Source of the DNA: Flavobacterium sp. UBA2787
GTDB taxonomy: Bacteria; Bacteroidota; Bacteroidia; Flavobacteriales; Flavobacteriaceae
Length of the DNA stretch: 64,000 nt
NCBI GenBank assembly: GCA_002352205.1
Contig: DEHZ01000012.1
Coordinates: 1 to 64,000 of the forward strand
Direction: 5' to 3'
In this document: positions 54,743 to 63,666 of the stretch, in pieces
Layout: each line of letters starts with the position of its first letter
Position numbering within the stretch: position 1 is the first letter of the stretch
Program-made: the position numbers and the translations under genes
The notes under the pieces: generated by a model
Database searches by the model: none
Seen by the model: only the letters and a program-made list of their open reading frames with translations
Told to the model about the DNA's origin: nothing

Positions 54743-54770
54743 AACGTCTTTTTCTCAAAGGCGTTTTTTT
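54743..54770 (+). terminator. Rho-independent terminator
   Basis: AACGTCTTT (54743-54751) pairs with AAAGGCGTT (54757-54765) with one wobble, followed by a T-run. Confidence 0.85.
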
Positions 54771-54828
54771 ATTGTAAAAAATTCACAACACCTTAAAATT
54801 TTACTATCTAATAACTTATTTTTGCTCC

Positions 54829-56244
54829 ATGGGAAGAAAGAATACAGACAAAATTATATTTACGGAAGTACCCGTTTTGGATGCCGGAGCAAAAGGTGTT
54901 TCTGTTGCCAAAGCCGAAGACGGAAGAGTTATATTTATTCCAAATGTAGTGCCAGGCGATGTGGTGGATGTGCAAACATTCAAAAAAAGAAAATCTTATT
55001 TTGAAGGAAAAGCAATTCATTTTCACAAACTTTCAGAACATCGAGTGGAACCGGAATGTCAGCATTTTGGTGTTTGCGGTGGATGTAAATGGCAAAATAT
55101 GAAGTACAGCCAACAATTATTTTATAAAAATAACGAGGTTTTTAATAATCTAAAACGAATTGGAAAAATTGAACTTCCTGAATTTGAAAAAATATTAGGT
55201 TCCAAAAAACAATTTTTCTATCGAAATAAAATGGAATTTTCATTTTCAGACAGTCGATGGCTAACCGAAAATGAAATTCAAAATGATAACGAAATTAACG
55301 ACAGAAATGCTTTAGGATTTCACATTCCGAAAATGTGGGATAAAATTTTGGATATACAGAAATGTCATTTGCAACAAGATCCTTCCAATGCCATTCGAAA
55401 TGCTATAAAAGAATTCGCCACACAAAATAACATTCCGTTTTTTAATGCTCGTAACCATGAAGGTTTATTACGAACTTTGATGATTCGTACAACCTCCACC
55501 GGAGAAATCATGGTGCTGATTCAGTTTTTTAAAGAAAACAAAACGCAACGTGAATTGGTGTTGAATTTTCTTTCGGAAAAATTTCCTGAAATCACCTCTT
55601 TACTTTATGTGATTAATGGAAAAGCAAACGACACTTTATACGATCAAGAAATAAAATTATTCAAAGGAAGAGAATACATTTTGGAGGAAATGGAAGGATT
55701 GCAATTCTCTATTAATGCAAAATCATTTTATCAAACCAATTCGGAACAGGCGTATGAGCTTTACAAAATTACCCGCGAATTTGCAGGATTAACCGGAAAT
55801 GAATTGGTGTATGATTTATATACCGGAACCGGAACAATTGCTCAATTTGTCTCTAAAAAGGCTAAAAAAGTAATAGGTGTTGAAGCTGTTCCTGAAGCCA
55901 TTGCAGATGCAAAAGAAAATGCAAAACGCAACAACATTACCAACTGCGAATTTTTTGTGGGTGATATGAAAGAAGTTTTTAACGCTGACTTTATTTCAAA
56001 ACACGGAAAACCCAATGTCATTATCACCGATCCGCCACGAGACGGAATGCACGCTGCAGTTGTTGAACAAATCATGAAAATTGCACCTGAAAAAGTGGTT
56101 TATGTTAGCTGCAATTCTGCTACACAAGCTCGTGATTTAGCTTTGATGGATTCCTTGTATAAAGTCACTCGCGTTCGACCTGTCGACATGTTTCCTCAAA
56201 CACATCATGTTGAAAATGTTGTACTTTTAGAAAAAAAAAAATGA
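54829..56244 (+). CDS. rlmD: 23S rRNA (uracil-C5)-methyltransferase
   Basis: 471 residues. It methylates a uridine of 23S rRNA (U1939 in E. coli numbering, by family). An N-terminal TRAM domain (residues 5-65) precedes an iron-sulfur site: Cys77, Cys83, Cys86 in ECQHFGVCGGCKW and likely Cys179 in DIQKCHLQ. The SAM site is VYDLYTGTGTIAQF, and the catalytic Cys428 is in VVYVSCNSATQARD. TATTTTTG at 54817-54824 stands five bases before the ATG, suggesting a leaderless mRNA. Its stop overlaps the DUF6452 start (ATGA). Confidence 0.88.
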   Translation: MGRKNTDKIIFTEVPVLDAGAKGVSVAKAEDGRVIFIPNVVPGDVVDVQTFKKRKSYFEGKAIHFHKLSEHRVEPECQHFGVCGGCKWQNMKYSQQLFYKNNEVFNNLKRIGKIELPEFEKILGSKKQFFYRNKMEFSFSDSRWLTENEIQNDNEINDRNALGFHIPKMWDKILDIQKCHLQQDPSNAIRNAIKEFATQNNIPFFNARNHEGLLRTLMIRTTSTGEIMVLIQFFKENKTQRELVLNFLSEKFPEITSLLYVINGKANDTLYDQEIKLFKGREYILEEMEGLQFSINAKSFYQTNSEQAYELYKITREFAGLTGNELVYDLYTGTGTIAQFVSKKAKKVIGVEAVPEAIADAKENAKRNNITNCEFFVGDMKEVFNADFISKHGKPNVIITDPPRDGMHAAVVEQIMKIAPEKVVYVSCNSATQARDLALMDSLYKVTRVRPVDMFPQTHHVENVVLLEKKK

Positions 56245-56750
56245 AAAACAATTTGAAAATTTTCTTTTTACTTCTCATAACTTGCTTTTTTTCGGGTTGT
56301 GAAAAAGATGATATTTGTGCTGAAGGAACGCCCACAACTCCTCGGTTGATTATTGAATTTTATAGTAAAGACAACAGTACTGTAAGAAAATTGGTTGCCA
56401 ATTTAAAAATACAAGGAGAAGGTGCTACTACAACTTTAAATTTTAATCAAGTTGACACGATTGAATTACCTCTTAAAACCAATGAAAATTTTACAAACTA
56501 TAGTTTTAATATCAATTCTACTGCGAGTACAAATGTTAACAACACCGATTTAATCCGGTTTAATTATAGTGTAAACGATATTTATGTGTCGAGAGCTTGC
56601 GGATTTAAAAGTTTTTTTAATATAAACTTAGCGAATGGTGTGGTTAAAGAAAATCCATCTGGAGACACTTTCTTTTGGATAGAAAATTTTGAAATAGTAA
56701 AAAGTAACGTTGAAACAGAAGAAGATGTCCATATCAAAATGTATTTTTAG
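56241..56750 (+). CDS. DUF6452 family lipoprotein
   Basis: 169 residues. Lipobox FFSGC followed by EKDDICAEGTPTTPRLIIEFYSKDN, the signature region of DUF6452; the rest is a beta sandwich ending with the ACGFKSFFNINL stretch. The gene starts within the rlmD stop (4-nt overlap), and its end overlaps the DUF6048 gene. This three-gene order is conserved in Flavobacteriia (from memory). Function unknown; envelope location. Confidence 0.8.
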   Translation: MKNNLKIFFLLLITCFFSGCEKDDICAEGTPTTPRLIIEFYSKDNSTVRKLVANLKIQGEGATTTLNFNQVDTIELPLKTNENFTNYSFNINSTASTNVNNTDLIRFNYSVNDIYVSRACGFKSFFNINLANGVVKENPSGDTFFWIENFEIVKSNVETEEDVHIKMYF

Positions 56751-57459
56751 TTTTTTACTGTTCGTGTTTACTCAAACTATTTTAGCTCAGCAAACACAAA
56801 ACGACAGCATTATCATACCCATAAAAACAGAACGTTACGGACTTCGAGTTGGTATTGATGCCTTTAAATTAGCCCGAAGCCTTTATGAAGATGATTACAG
56901 AGGTCTGGAAATTATTGGTGATTATCGTTTAACAAAAAAATATTATTTAGCCGGTGAAATTGGTAATGAAAAAAGAACAATTGATGAAGATCGTGTGAAT
57001 TTTACAACATCCGGAACCTATTTTAAAGTGGGTTTTGATTATAATTCGTATGAAAACTGGTTAGACATGGAAAACCTGATTTATGTTGGTATGCGTTTTG
57101 GAGCAAGCACATTCAGTCAGGAACTAAATACCTATCGGGTTTACAATCCAAATCCTTATTTTGGTGAATCGCCAACCATTGTTTCAGGACAAAAATTTGA
57201 TGGTTTATCAGCTCAATGGGTAGAAATTGTTGCCGGAGTTAAAGCAGAATTGTTTTCTAATTTTTATGCAGGTTTCAATTTTAGAATAAATTATCTAATT
57301 GGAAACAAAGAATCTTCGGAATTTGCTAATCTTTATATTCCTGGTTTCAATAAAAAATATGAAGGAAATTTTGGTGTAGGATTCAATTATACTCTTTCTT
57401 ACTTTATACCAATCTACAAAAAGAAAATCCAACCCAAAACAGAAGAAATTAAAAAGTAA
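56725..57459 (+). CDS. DUF6048 family outer-membrane protein
   Basis: 244 residues from the ATG at 56725 (MSISKCIFSFLLFVFTQTILA, signal peptide); an ATG at 56710 is a further option. The body is an eight-strand-like beta barrel (YGLRVGIDAFKLARSLYEDDYRGLEIIGDYRL, YYLAGEIGNEKRT, ... FGVGFNYTLSYFIPIYKK). It overlaps the DUF6452 lipoprotein gene by 26 nt, so the two products likely work together in the outer membrane (inference). Confidence 0.78.
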   Translation: MSISKCIFSFLLFVFTQTILAQQTQNDSIIIPIKTERYGLRVGIDAFKLARSLYEDDYRGLEIIGDYRLTKKYYLAGEIGNEKRTIDEDRVNFTTSGTYFKVGFDYNSYENWLDMENLIYVGMRFGASTFSQELNTYRVYNPNPYFGESPTIVSGQKFDGLSAQWVEIVAGVKAELFSNFYAGFNFRINYLIGNKESSEFANLYIPGFNKKYEGNFGVGFNYTLSYFIPIYKKKIQPKTEEIKK

Positions 57460-57690
57460 TTAAATTGACCTAACTCCTTTTAAAAAAATCCATTTCATAA
57501 ATAATTGCTCACCATCTTTTGTTTTAGCCACTTGAAACTTCGGGGCTAAAAAAAGCGTAATAATAAATGCAAAAAATGGAGGCCAAAATCTTTCCAAAGT
57601 TGTAAAATAATCAATTGCAATACGTAATGGAATAAAAAAAATTGCAAAAGAAATCAATTGAAATAGAAACGCTTTTGTTTTAAGACTCAT
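57460..57690 (-). CDS. Small membrane protein
   Basis: 76 residues from the ATG at 57690 (MSLKTKAFLFQLISFAIFFIP); an ATG at 57708 adds six residues. Two helices (LFQLISFAIFFIPLRIAIDYF and FFAFIITLFLAPKF), then a polar tail. Unknown function. It ends next to the stop of the convergent DUF6048 gene. Confidence 0.6.
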   Translation of the reverse strand: MSLKTKAFLFQLISFAIFFIPLRIAIDYFTTLERFWPPFFAFIITLFLAPKFQVAKTKDGEQLFMKWIFLKGVRSI

Positions 57691-57833
57691 AAAATTTAAT
57701 TTTAACAAAGTTACAAAATTTTATATTTATCCTTTTGTCGTAAATTTTATAACTTTCTGTGAACTTTAAAAGTTTTATTTTACTTTTACGAATATGTTTT
57801 TAATAAATTTACCATAAAAAACTAATCAATTCG

Positions 57834-59123
57834 ATGCAGTATAAAAGTTTAAACAAACTTGCTCCAAATGTTTCTTTTGAAAATGCCGTTATTTTAGGAC
57901 TTGCTCCTGATAAAGGTTTATATTTTCCTGAAGAAATAAATGAACTTCCTTCTTCTTTTTTTAATAATATTGAAACATTGACAAACGTTGAAATTGCATT
58001 TGAAGCGATAAAACAATTTGTTGGAAACGAAATTCCTGAAAACGATTTAAAACAAATCCTATCAGAAACTTTAAATTTTGATTTTCCTTTAACCAAAATT
58101 GAAGAAAATATATTTTCATTAGAATTATACCACGGTCCAACAATGGCTTTTAAAGATGTTGGTGCACGCTTCATGGCGAGATGTCTTGCCTATTTTAACC
58201 AAAAAAATCCAGAACAAAAAAATACGATTTTAGTTGCCACATCAGGTGATACAGGTGGTGCAGTTGCGAGCGGTTTTTTGGGTGTAAATAATGTTGAAGT
58301 CGTTATTTTGTATCCCAGCGGAAAAGTAAGCGACATTCAAGAACGCCAATTAACTACGCTTGGTCAAAATATTACCGCATTAGAAGTTGATGGTGTTTTT
58401 GATGATTGTCAAGAAATGGTGAAAAAAGCCTTCTTAGATGAAGATTTAGCTCATAAAAATCTAACCTCTGCCAATTCAATCAATGTTGCCAGATGGCTAC
58501 CTCAAATGTTTTACTTTTTCTTTGCTTATAAAGAATTAAAAAAACATAATAAACCACTTATTGTTTCTGTTCCAAGCGGGAATTTCGGCAATATATGTGC
58601 CGGTATATTAGCAAAAAAATTAGGCTTACCAATTCAGCATTTTGTTGCTTCAACGAATGAAAATGATACAGTTCCTCGTTTTATGACAACCGGAATATAT
58701 ACTCCAAAAGCTTCCAAAGCTACTTTATCTAATGCCATGGATGTTGGAAATCCAAGTAATTTCATTCGTATTCAGGAATTATATCAAAATGACATCGAAG
58801 CTTTTAAAAATGATTTTTCATCGTATCATTTTTCAGATGAAGAAACTGTTTCAAGCTTAAAAGAAATACATAAACATTATAATTACGTTGCAGAACCCCA
58901 CGGAGCTGTAGGTTATTTGGGGCTAAAGAAAGAATTAGCCAACAAGCCAAATCACATCGGAATATTTTTAGAAACAGCACATCCCATTAAATTTTCTGAT
59001 ATTGTTGAAACAACTTTAGAGTTAAAATTACCTATTCCTAAACAGATAGAAAGTGTTTTAAACAAAGAAAAAAAGAGCGTAAAAATCAAATCCTACGAGG
59101 ATTTGAAAAATTTTTTAACTTGA
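57834..59123 (+). CDS. thrC: Threonine synthase
   Basis: 429 residues. It converts O-phosphohomoserine to threonine with PLP. Lys107 in HGPTMAFKDVGARF binds PLP; SGDTGGAVASGF and VPSGNFGNICAG hold the phosphate. The start has the usual threonine synthase N-terminal domain (GLYFPEEINELPSSF). No thrA or thrB is nearby, so the pathway is encoded elsewhere. Confidence 0.92.
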   Translation: MQYKSLNKLAPNVSFENAVILGLAPDKGLYFPEEINELPSSFFNNIETLTNVEIAFEAIKQFVGNEIPENDLKQILSETLNFDFPLTKIEENIFSLELYHGPTMAFKDVGARFMARCLAYFNQKNPEQKNTILVATSGDTGGAVASGFLGVNNVEVVILYPSGKVSDIQERQLTTLGQNITALEVDGVFDDCQEMVKKAFLDEDLAHKNLTSANSINVARWLPQMFYFFFAYKELKKHNKPLIVSVPSGNFGNICAGILAKKLGLPIQHFVASTNENDTVPRFMTTGIYTPKASKATLSNAMDVGNPSNFIRIQELYQNDIEAFKNDFSSYHFSDEETVSSLKEIHKHYNYVAEPHGAVGYLGLKKELANKPNHIGIFLETAHPIKFSDIVETTLELKLPIPKQIESVLNKEKKSVKIKSYEDLKNFLT

Positions 59124-59233
59124 TCCAGATTCCAAAACAACAAAATACCACAATATTATGATTCAAATTCAATCACCAAAACTCCATAACCCCTTTAATG
59201 TAAAAAAGAAAATAATTTTTTTATATTTGGGTA

Positions 59234-60952
59234 ATGAAAAGTAAATCAAATATCATCTCTTTTGTTTTTATTATTGCTTCACTTTTTTTAGCTATCATCA
59301 TGCATTTGGTATTAAGAGGAAGTTTTAAAAACGATTTTCAAAGCTTAATTACTTTTCATTTTATTAAAGACGTAAGTTTTATAATTGCTGCGGGTTTACT
59401 TCTTCGCTTTGTAATTGCTCGAAATGACAAAAGAAACATCTCAATTTTAGAGCAACTACAAACCATTAACACCGAAATAAAAGACTCTAATGAACGATAT
59501 GACATTGTTGCAAAAGCTACAAGTGATACGATTTGGGATTGGAAAATTCAGGAAGATGAGTTTGTATGGAACAAAGGAATTAATGGAATATTTGGTTATA
59601 AGAAGGAAGATGTAGGTACAACTTCAAGCTGGTGGTTTGATCGAATTCACCCCGAAGATAGTTTAAAAATGTCTGTAAAGCTCTACTCTTTTTTAGAACA
59701 AAAAACAGAACGGTGGCAGGATGAATACCGTTTTAAATGTGCTGACGGAAGTTACAAATATGTTTTTGACCGAGGATTTTTAGTAAAAGATACAGATGGA
59801 AAGGCCATCCGAATGATTGGAGCGATTCAAGACGTGACTAAGCAAAAAGAGGAAGAACAACGTCTGAAACTTTTAGAAACGGTAATTACTCAAACCAAAG
59901 AAGCTGTGGTTATCACAGATACCGATATTTCAAACAATCCGATTCCGAATATTATTTTCGTTAATCCTGCTTTCACAAAAATGACAGGATATAAACCTAA
60001 AGAGGTAATTGGAAAGTCGCCGGTTATGTTCACCGGATCAAAATCAGATATAGGTGAATTGGAAAAACTTTCCACCGCTATTAAAAATTATAAAGAATGT
60101 TTTATTGAAACGCTCAGCTACAAAAAGAATGGTGAAGAATATTGGGTAAATTTTTCCATGATTCCAGTAACAAACAAAGAAGGAGAACATTCGCATTGGA
60201 TTTCAATTCAACGGGATGTTACAAAAGAGAAAAATCAGGAACGCGAACGTGAGCAGCTTATTCGAGAATTGACTCAGAATAACAAAGATTTAAAACAATT
60301 TTCATATATCACTTCACATAACTTCAGAGCTCCACTTTCAAACTTAACAGGACTTTTACATTTACTAGAAGATGTTCCAATAGAAAATGAGGAACTTCAA
60401 GAAATTTTAAACGGATTTAAACGCTCTACCCATCTTTTAAATGAAACAATTGAGGATTTAGTAAAAGTGGTGATTATTAAAGACAATCCATCGATACTAA
60501 AAGAAGATATTTCTATCAAGGAAATTTTTGAAAATGTCTTCTTCCAACTCAACAATCAAATTAATCTCTATAAACCAACTATTAAATTTGATATTGAGGA
60601 CACGCTTTTAATTCATATCAATAAAGCCTACATGGAAAGCATCGTATTAAACTTGATGTCTAATGCTATAAAATACCGCTCGAAAGATAAAGTACCAAAA
60701 ATCTCAATAAAAGCTGTGGAAAGAGAAAATTTCGTAAATTTGATTATTAAAGATAATGGAATCGGAATTGACTTGGATAAAAACGGAGATAAAATATTTG
60801 GTCTCTATCAACGATTTCATAACTATCCGGATAGTAAAGGATTAGGATTATATCTTGTGAAATCACAAATTGAAGCCATGGGTGGTTCAATTGAAGTTGA
60901 AAGTCAGGTTGGAAAAGGAACACAATTTACACTAACATTTAAAAAAGAATAA
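59234..60952 (+). CDS. PAS-domain sensor histidine kinase
   Basis: 572 residues. Two N-terminal helices (IISFVFIIASLFLAIIMHLVL and FIKDVSFIIAAGLLLRFVI) anchor it. Two PAS/PAC units follow (about 85-210: WDWKIQEDEFVWNKGINGIFGYKKEDV; 215-335: VVITDTD, FVNPAFTKMTGYKPKEVIGKSP). The kinase core has His362 in SYITSHNFRAPLSNLTGLL, N-box LMSNAIKYRS, DNGIGID and GLGLYLVKS. The ligand is unknown. TATATTTG (59222-59229) stands four bases before the ATG. The stop overlaps the receiver gene start (TAATG). Confidence 0.88.
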   Translation: MKSKSNIISFVFIIASLFLAIIMHLVLRGSFKNDFQSLITFHFIKDVSFIIAAGLLLRFVIARNDKRNISILEQLQTINTEIKDSNERYDIVAKATSDTIWDWKIQEDEFVWNKGINGIFGYKKEDVGTTSSWWFDRIHPEDSLKMSVKLYSFLEQKTERWQDEYRFKCADGSYKYVFDRGFLVKDTDGKAIRMIGAIQDVTKQKEEEQRLKLLETVITQTKEAVVITDTDISNNPIPNIIFVNPAFTKMTGYKPKEVIGKSPVMFTGSKSDIGELEKLSTAIKNYKECFIETLSYKKNGEEYWVNFSMIPVTNKEGEHSHWISIQRDVTKEKNQEREREQLIRELTQNNKDLKQFSYITSHNFRAPLSNLTGLLHLLEDVPIENEELQEILNGFKRSTHLLNETIEDLVKVVIIKDNPSILKEDISIKEIFENVFFQLNNQINLYKPTIKFDIEDTLLIHINKAYMESIVLNLMSNAIKYRSKDKVPKISIKAVERENFVNLIIKDNGIGIDLDKNGDKIFGLYQRFHNYPDSKGLGLYLVKSQIEAMGGSIEVESQVGKGTQFTLTFKKE

Positions 60953-61362
60953 TGTTGAAAACTATACTGTGCGTAGATGATGACCCAATCACTTTAATGC
61001 TCTGTCAAAAAGTGATTAAAAAAGCTGAATTTAGTGAAAATGTTATGTTTGCTAACAATGGTCAAGAAGCTTATGAATTATTTCAATCATTAGTTAGTCA
61101 AAAACAAAAAGACAAAGAAATTCAGCTACCTCAGCTAATTTTTTTAGATTTGAATATGCCCGTGATGAATGGCTGGGAATTTCTTGATTTATTTAAAGAT
61201 AGTACTTCAAATGAACTTTCACAAACAAAAGTTATCATCTTGTCTTCTACAATAGATCCCGCGGATTACAATAAAGCAAAACAATACGATGTTGTTTCTC
61301 ACTTTTTATCCAAACCAATTACCGTTGAGATGCTTGAAAATCTTAAACCGATATATTCTTAA
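60952..61362 (+). CDS. Single-domain response regulator
   Basis: 136 residues containing only a receiver domain: acidic pocket VDDDP at the start, phosphoacceptor Asp66 in IFLDLNMPVMNGWEF, Ser/Thr switch ILSSTID and Lys in SKPIT. No output domain is present, so it probably passes phosphate on or acts by binding. Coupled to the PAS kinase by a one-base stop/start overlap; the two form a two-component pair. A strong hairpin terminator follows. Confidence 0.9.
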   Translation: MLKTILCVDDDPITLMLCQKVIKKAEFSENVMFANNGQEAYELFQSLVSQKQKDKEIQLPQLIFLDLNMPVMNGWEFLDLFKDSTSNELSQTKVIILSSTIDPADYNKAKQYDVVSHFLSKPITVEMLENLKPIYS

Positions 61363-61366
61363 AACA

Positions 61367-61396
61367 AAAAAAGCTTTCCAAATGGAAAGCTTTTTT
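61367..61396. terminator. Bidirectional terminator
   Basis: AAAAAAGCTTTCCA (61367-61380) pairs with TGGAAAGCTTTTTT (61383-61396). It lies between the convergent receiver gene and rpsT and can serve both. Confidence 0.85.
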
Positions 61397-61419
61397 ATGA
61401 TATATAACCTTGAAATAAA

Positions 61420-61671
61420 TTATAACTTGGCAACGTGCTTTGTTAATTTTGATTTTAAGTTTGAAGCTTTATTATCATGAATGATATTTTTCTTAGCTAA
61501 TTTATCAATCATAGAGATTACAGCAGTTAATTTTCCGGCTGCATCAGATTTATCAGTTGATAATCTCAATGCTTTGATTGCATTACGAGTAGTTTTATGC
61601 TGATATCTGTTTAGTACTCTTTTCTTTTCGTTGCTTCTGATTCTTTTTAAAGCTGACTTATGATTTGCCAT
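61420..61671 (-). CDS. rpsT: 30S ribosomal protein S20
   Basis: 83 residues, Lys/Arg-rich and helical: MANHKSALKRIRSNEKKRVL and DAAGKLTAVISMIDKLAKKNIIHDNKASNLKSKL are the standard S20 landmarks. It binds 16S rRNA in the small subunit. The gene is a single unit upstream of the tRNA-Glu genes on the same strand. Confidence 0.95.
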   Translation of the reverse strand: MANHKSALKRIRSNEKKRVLNRYQHKTTRNAIKALRLSTDKSDAAGKLTAVISMIDKLAKKNIIHDNKASNLKSKLTKHVAKL

Positions 61672-61823
61672 TTTCTTTTAATTTTAGATGTAATAATTTA
61701 TAAATACTAGTTAAAAAAGAAAAACCTCCCACATTCGCCTAGGCGAACACTTTGGTTTTAACTAATAAAATAAAAATCGAGACACCAATTTGTATTTTAT
61801 AAAACTAATTTACAACTAATTTG

Positions 61824-61895
61824 TAGTCCGTAGGGGAATCGAACCCCTGTTACCAGGATGAAAACCTGGCGTCCTAACCCCTAGACGAACGGACC
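61824..61895 (-). tRNA. tRNA-Glu (anticodon TTC)
   Basis: On the minus strand: acceptor GGTCCGT with ACGGACT (first pair G-U), D arm with GTTAGGACG, anticodon arm CCAGG-TTTTCAT-CCTGG with anticodon TTC, and T arm AGGGG-TTCGATT-CCCCT. CCA is not encoded. Seventy-two bases including the discriminator A. Confidence 0.95.
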
Positions 61896-61940
61896 ATTGA
61901 TTCCTCTAGTTTTAAGCTTTCAATCTGAATTTTGAACTTG

Positions 61941-62012
61941 TAGCCCGTGGGGGAATCGAACCCCCCTTACCAGGATGAAAACCTGGCGTCCTAACCGATA
62001 GACGAACGGGCC
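61941..62012 (-). tRNA. tRNA-Glu (anticodon TTC), second copy
   Basis: Same anticodon arm and T loop as the neighbouring copy, but acceptor GGCCCGT/ACGGGCT and a T stem GGGGG/CCCCC, so the two genes are diverged isoacceptors with the same anticodon. The genes are 45 nt apart and likely co-transcribed. Confidence 0.95.
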
Positions 62013-62088
62013 AATTGCTAATTGCGAGTGCAAAAATACAACTATTTTTTATTCTCGCAATAGTTACAATTTATTTTTTTCATTTTTT

Positions 62089-63567
62089 TTAATATGCTTT
62101 TGCAAAAAGCACTCTTCCTGCAGACGGTTTCCCAGTGAACATGCACTCTCCCGCCTCTTCAACTCTATCAAAAGGAATACAACGAATTGTTGCTTTAGTC
62201 AATTCTTTTATTTTTTCTTCAGTTTCTGAAGTTCCATCCCAATGAGCCGCAAAAAAACCTGCTTTAGAATCTAATAATTCTTTAAATTCTTCAAAACTAT
62301 TTACCTCTGTAATATGACTATTTCTATACTCTAATGCCTTGGAAAACATGTCATTCTGTATTGTGTGCAATAAATTTTGAATATGACTTTCAATCCCTTC
62401 CTTTGCAACAATTTCTTTCGTCAATGTATCTCTTCTAGCGACTTCAAAAGTACCATTTTCCAAATCATTTGGACCAATCGCAATTCGAACAGGCACACCT
62501 TTCAATTCGTATTCATTAAATTTAAATCCGGGTTTATGCGTCGTTCTATTATCAAATTTGACAGAAATTTTAAGTTTGCGTAAAGCAGAAACTAATTTAT
62601 CAACTTCAACTGTGATTGCCTCAAGTTGTTCATCATTTTTATAAATAGGAACAATTACTACTTGAATTGGAGCTAAATTTGGAGGTAAAACCAAACCATT
62701 ATCATCTGAGTGCGTCATTACCAAAGCACCCATTAAACGTGTTGAAACTCCCCAAGATGTTCCCCAAACATGTTCTTGCTTCCCTTCAGAAGTAGCAAAT
62801 TTCACATCAAATGCTTTTGCAAAATTTTGACCAAGAAAATGTGAAGTTCCGGCTTGAAGTGCTTTACCATCTTGCATCAACGCTTCAATACAATAGGTTT
62901 CAACAGCACCTGCAAATCGTTCTGATTCAGTTTTCACACCTTTTACAACCGGAATAGCCATAAAATTTTCTGCAAATTCGGCATAAACATTCATCATTTT
63001 TACAGATTCTTCAATCGCTTCAGCTTGTGTTGCATGTGCAGTATGACCTTCTTGCCATAAAAACTCAGCTGTTCTTAAAAACAAACGAGTTCTCATTTCC
63101 CATCTCACCACATTTGCCCATTGATTTATCAATAGCGGTAAATCTCTGTAGGACTGAATCCAATTTTTATAGGTACTCCAAATAATTGCTTCACTGGTTG
63201 GACGAACAATGAGTTCTTCTTCCAATTTTGCATTAGGGTCAACCATCAATTTTCCTTTGTTATCCGGATCATTTTTTAATCGATAATGTGTCACAATGGC
63301 ACATTCTTTGGCAAAACCTTCAGCATTTTTTTCCTCTGCTTCAAACATACTTTTGGGCACAAAAAGAGGGAAATAAGCATTTGAATGTCCTGTTTCTTTG
63401 AACATTCTATCTAATTCAGCCTGCATTTTTTCCCATATCGCATAACCATAAGGCTTGATAACCATACAACCTCTAACTCCCGAGTTTTCAGCTAAATCGG
63501 CCTTAACCACGAGTTCATTGTACCATTTTGAATAATCTTCGGATCTTTTCGTAAGGTTTTTGCTCAT
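62089..63567 (-). CDS. proS: Prolyl-tRNA synthetase, short (archaeal/eukaryotic) type
   Basis: 492 residues. It charges tRNA-Pro. Class II motif 2 is [29 protein letters not shown] and motif 3 is near [24 protein letters not shown]; the start [34 protein letters not shown] is the ProS type 3 pattern, and the C-terminal zinc-like domain (ending GRVLFAKAY) lacks the bacterial editing insert. A divergent promoter pair lies 50-80 nt upstream. Confidence 0.95.
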   Translation of the reverse strand: MSKNLTKRSEDYSKWYNELVVKADLAENSGVRGCMVIKPYGYAIWEKMQAELDRMFKETGHSNAYFPLFVPKSMFEAEEKNAEGFAKECAIVTHYRLKNDPDNKGKLMVDPNAKLEEELIVRPTSEAIIWSTYKNWIQSYRDLPLLINQWANVVRWEMRTRLFLRTAEFLWQEGHTAHATQAEAIEESVKMMNVYAEFAENFMAIPVVKGVKTESERFAGAVETYCIEALMQDGKALQAGTSHFLGQNFAKAFDVKFATSEGKQEHVWGTSWGVSTRLMGALVMTHSDDNGLVLPPNLAPIQVVIVPIYKNDEQLEAITVEVDKLVSALRKLKISVKFDNRTTHKPGFKFNEYELKGVPVRIAIGPNDLENGTFEVARRDTLTKEIVAKEGIESHIQNLLHTIQNDMFSKALEYRNSHITEVNSFEEFKELLDSKAGFFAAHWDGTSETEEKIKELTKATIRCIPFDRVEEAGECMFTGKPSAGRVLFAKAY

Positions 63568-63620
63568 TTTGAATAAATTGGCATAAAAATTGTTTAACTT
63601 ATTTTAACTAAATAGTTCGG

Positions 63621-63650
63621 CAAAACTAACTATTTTTGTAATAACAACAA
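63621..63650 (-). promoter_or_regulatory. proS promoter TTG-N19-TAGTTTTG, back-to-back with a plus-strand box
   Basis: Minus strand: TTG (63650-63648), 19-nt spacer, TAGTTTTG (63628-63621). On the plus strand TATTTTTG occupies 63631-63638 for the divergent lipoprotein gene at 63667. The two -7 boxes are two bases apart, so their RNA polymerase sites overlap. Confidence 0.6.
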
Positions 63651-63666
63651 TAAAAATGCTACGATT

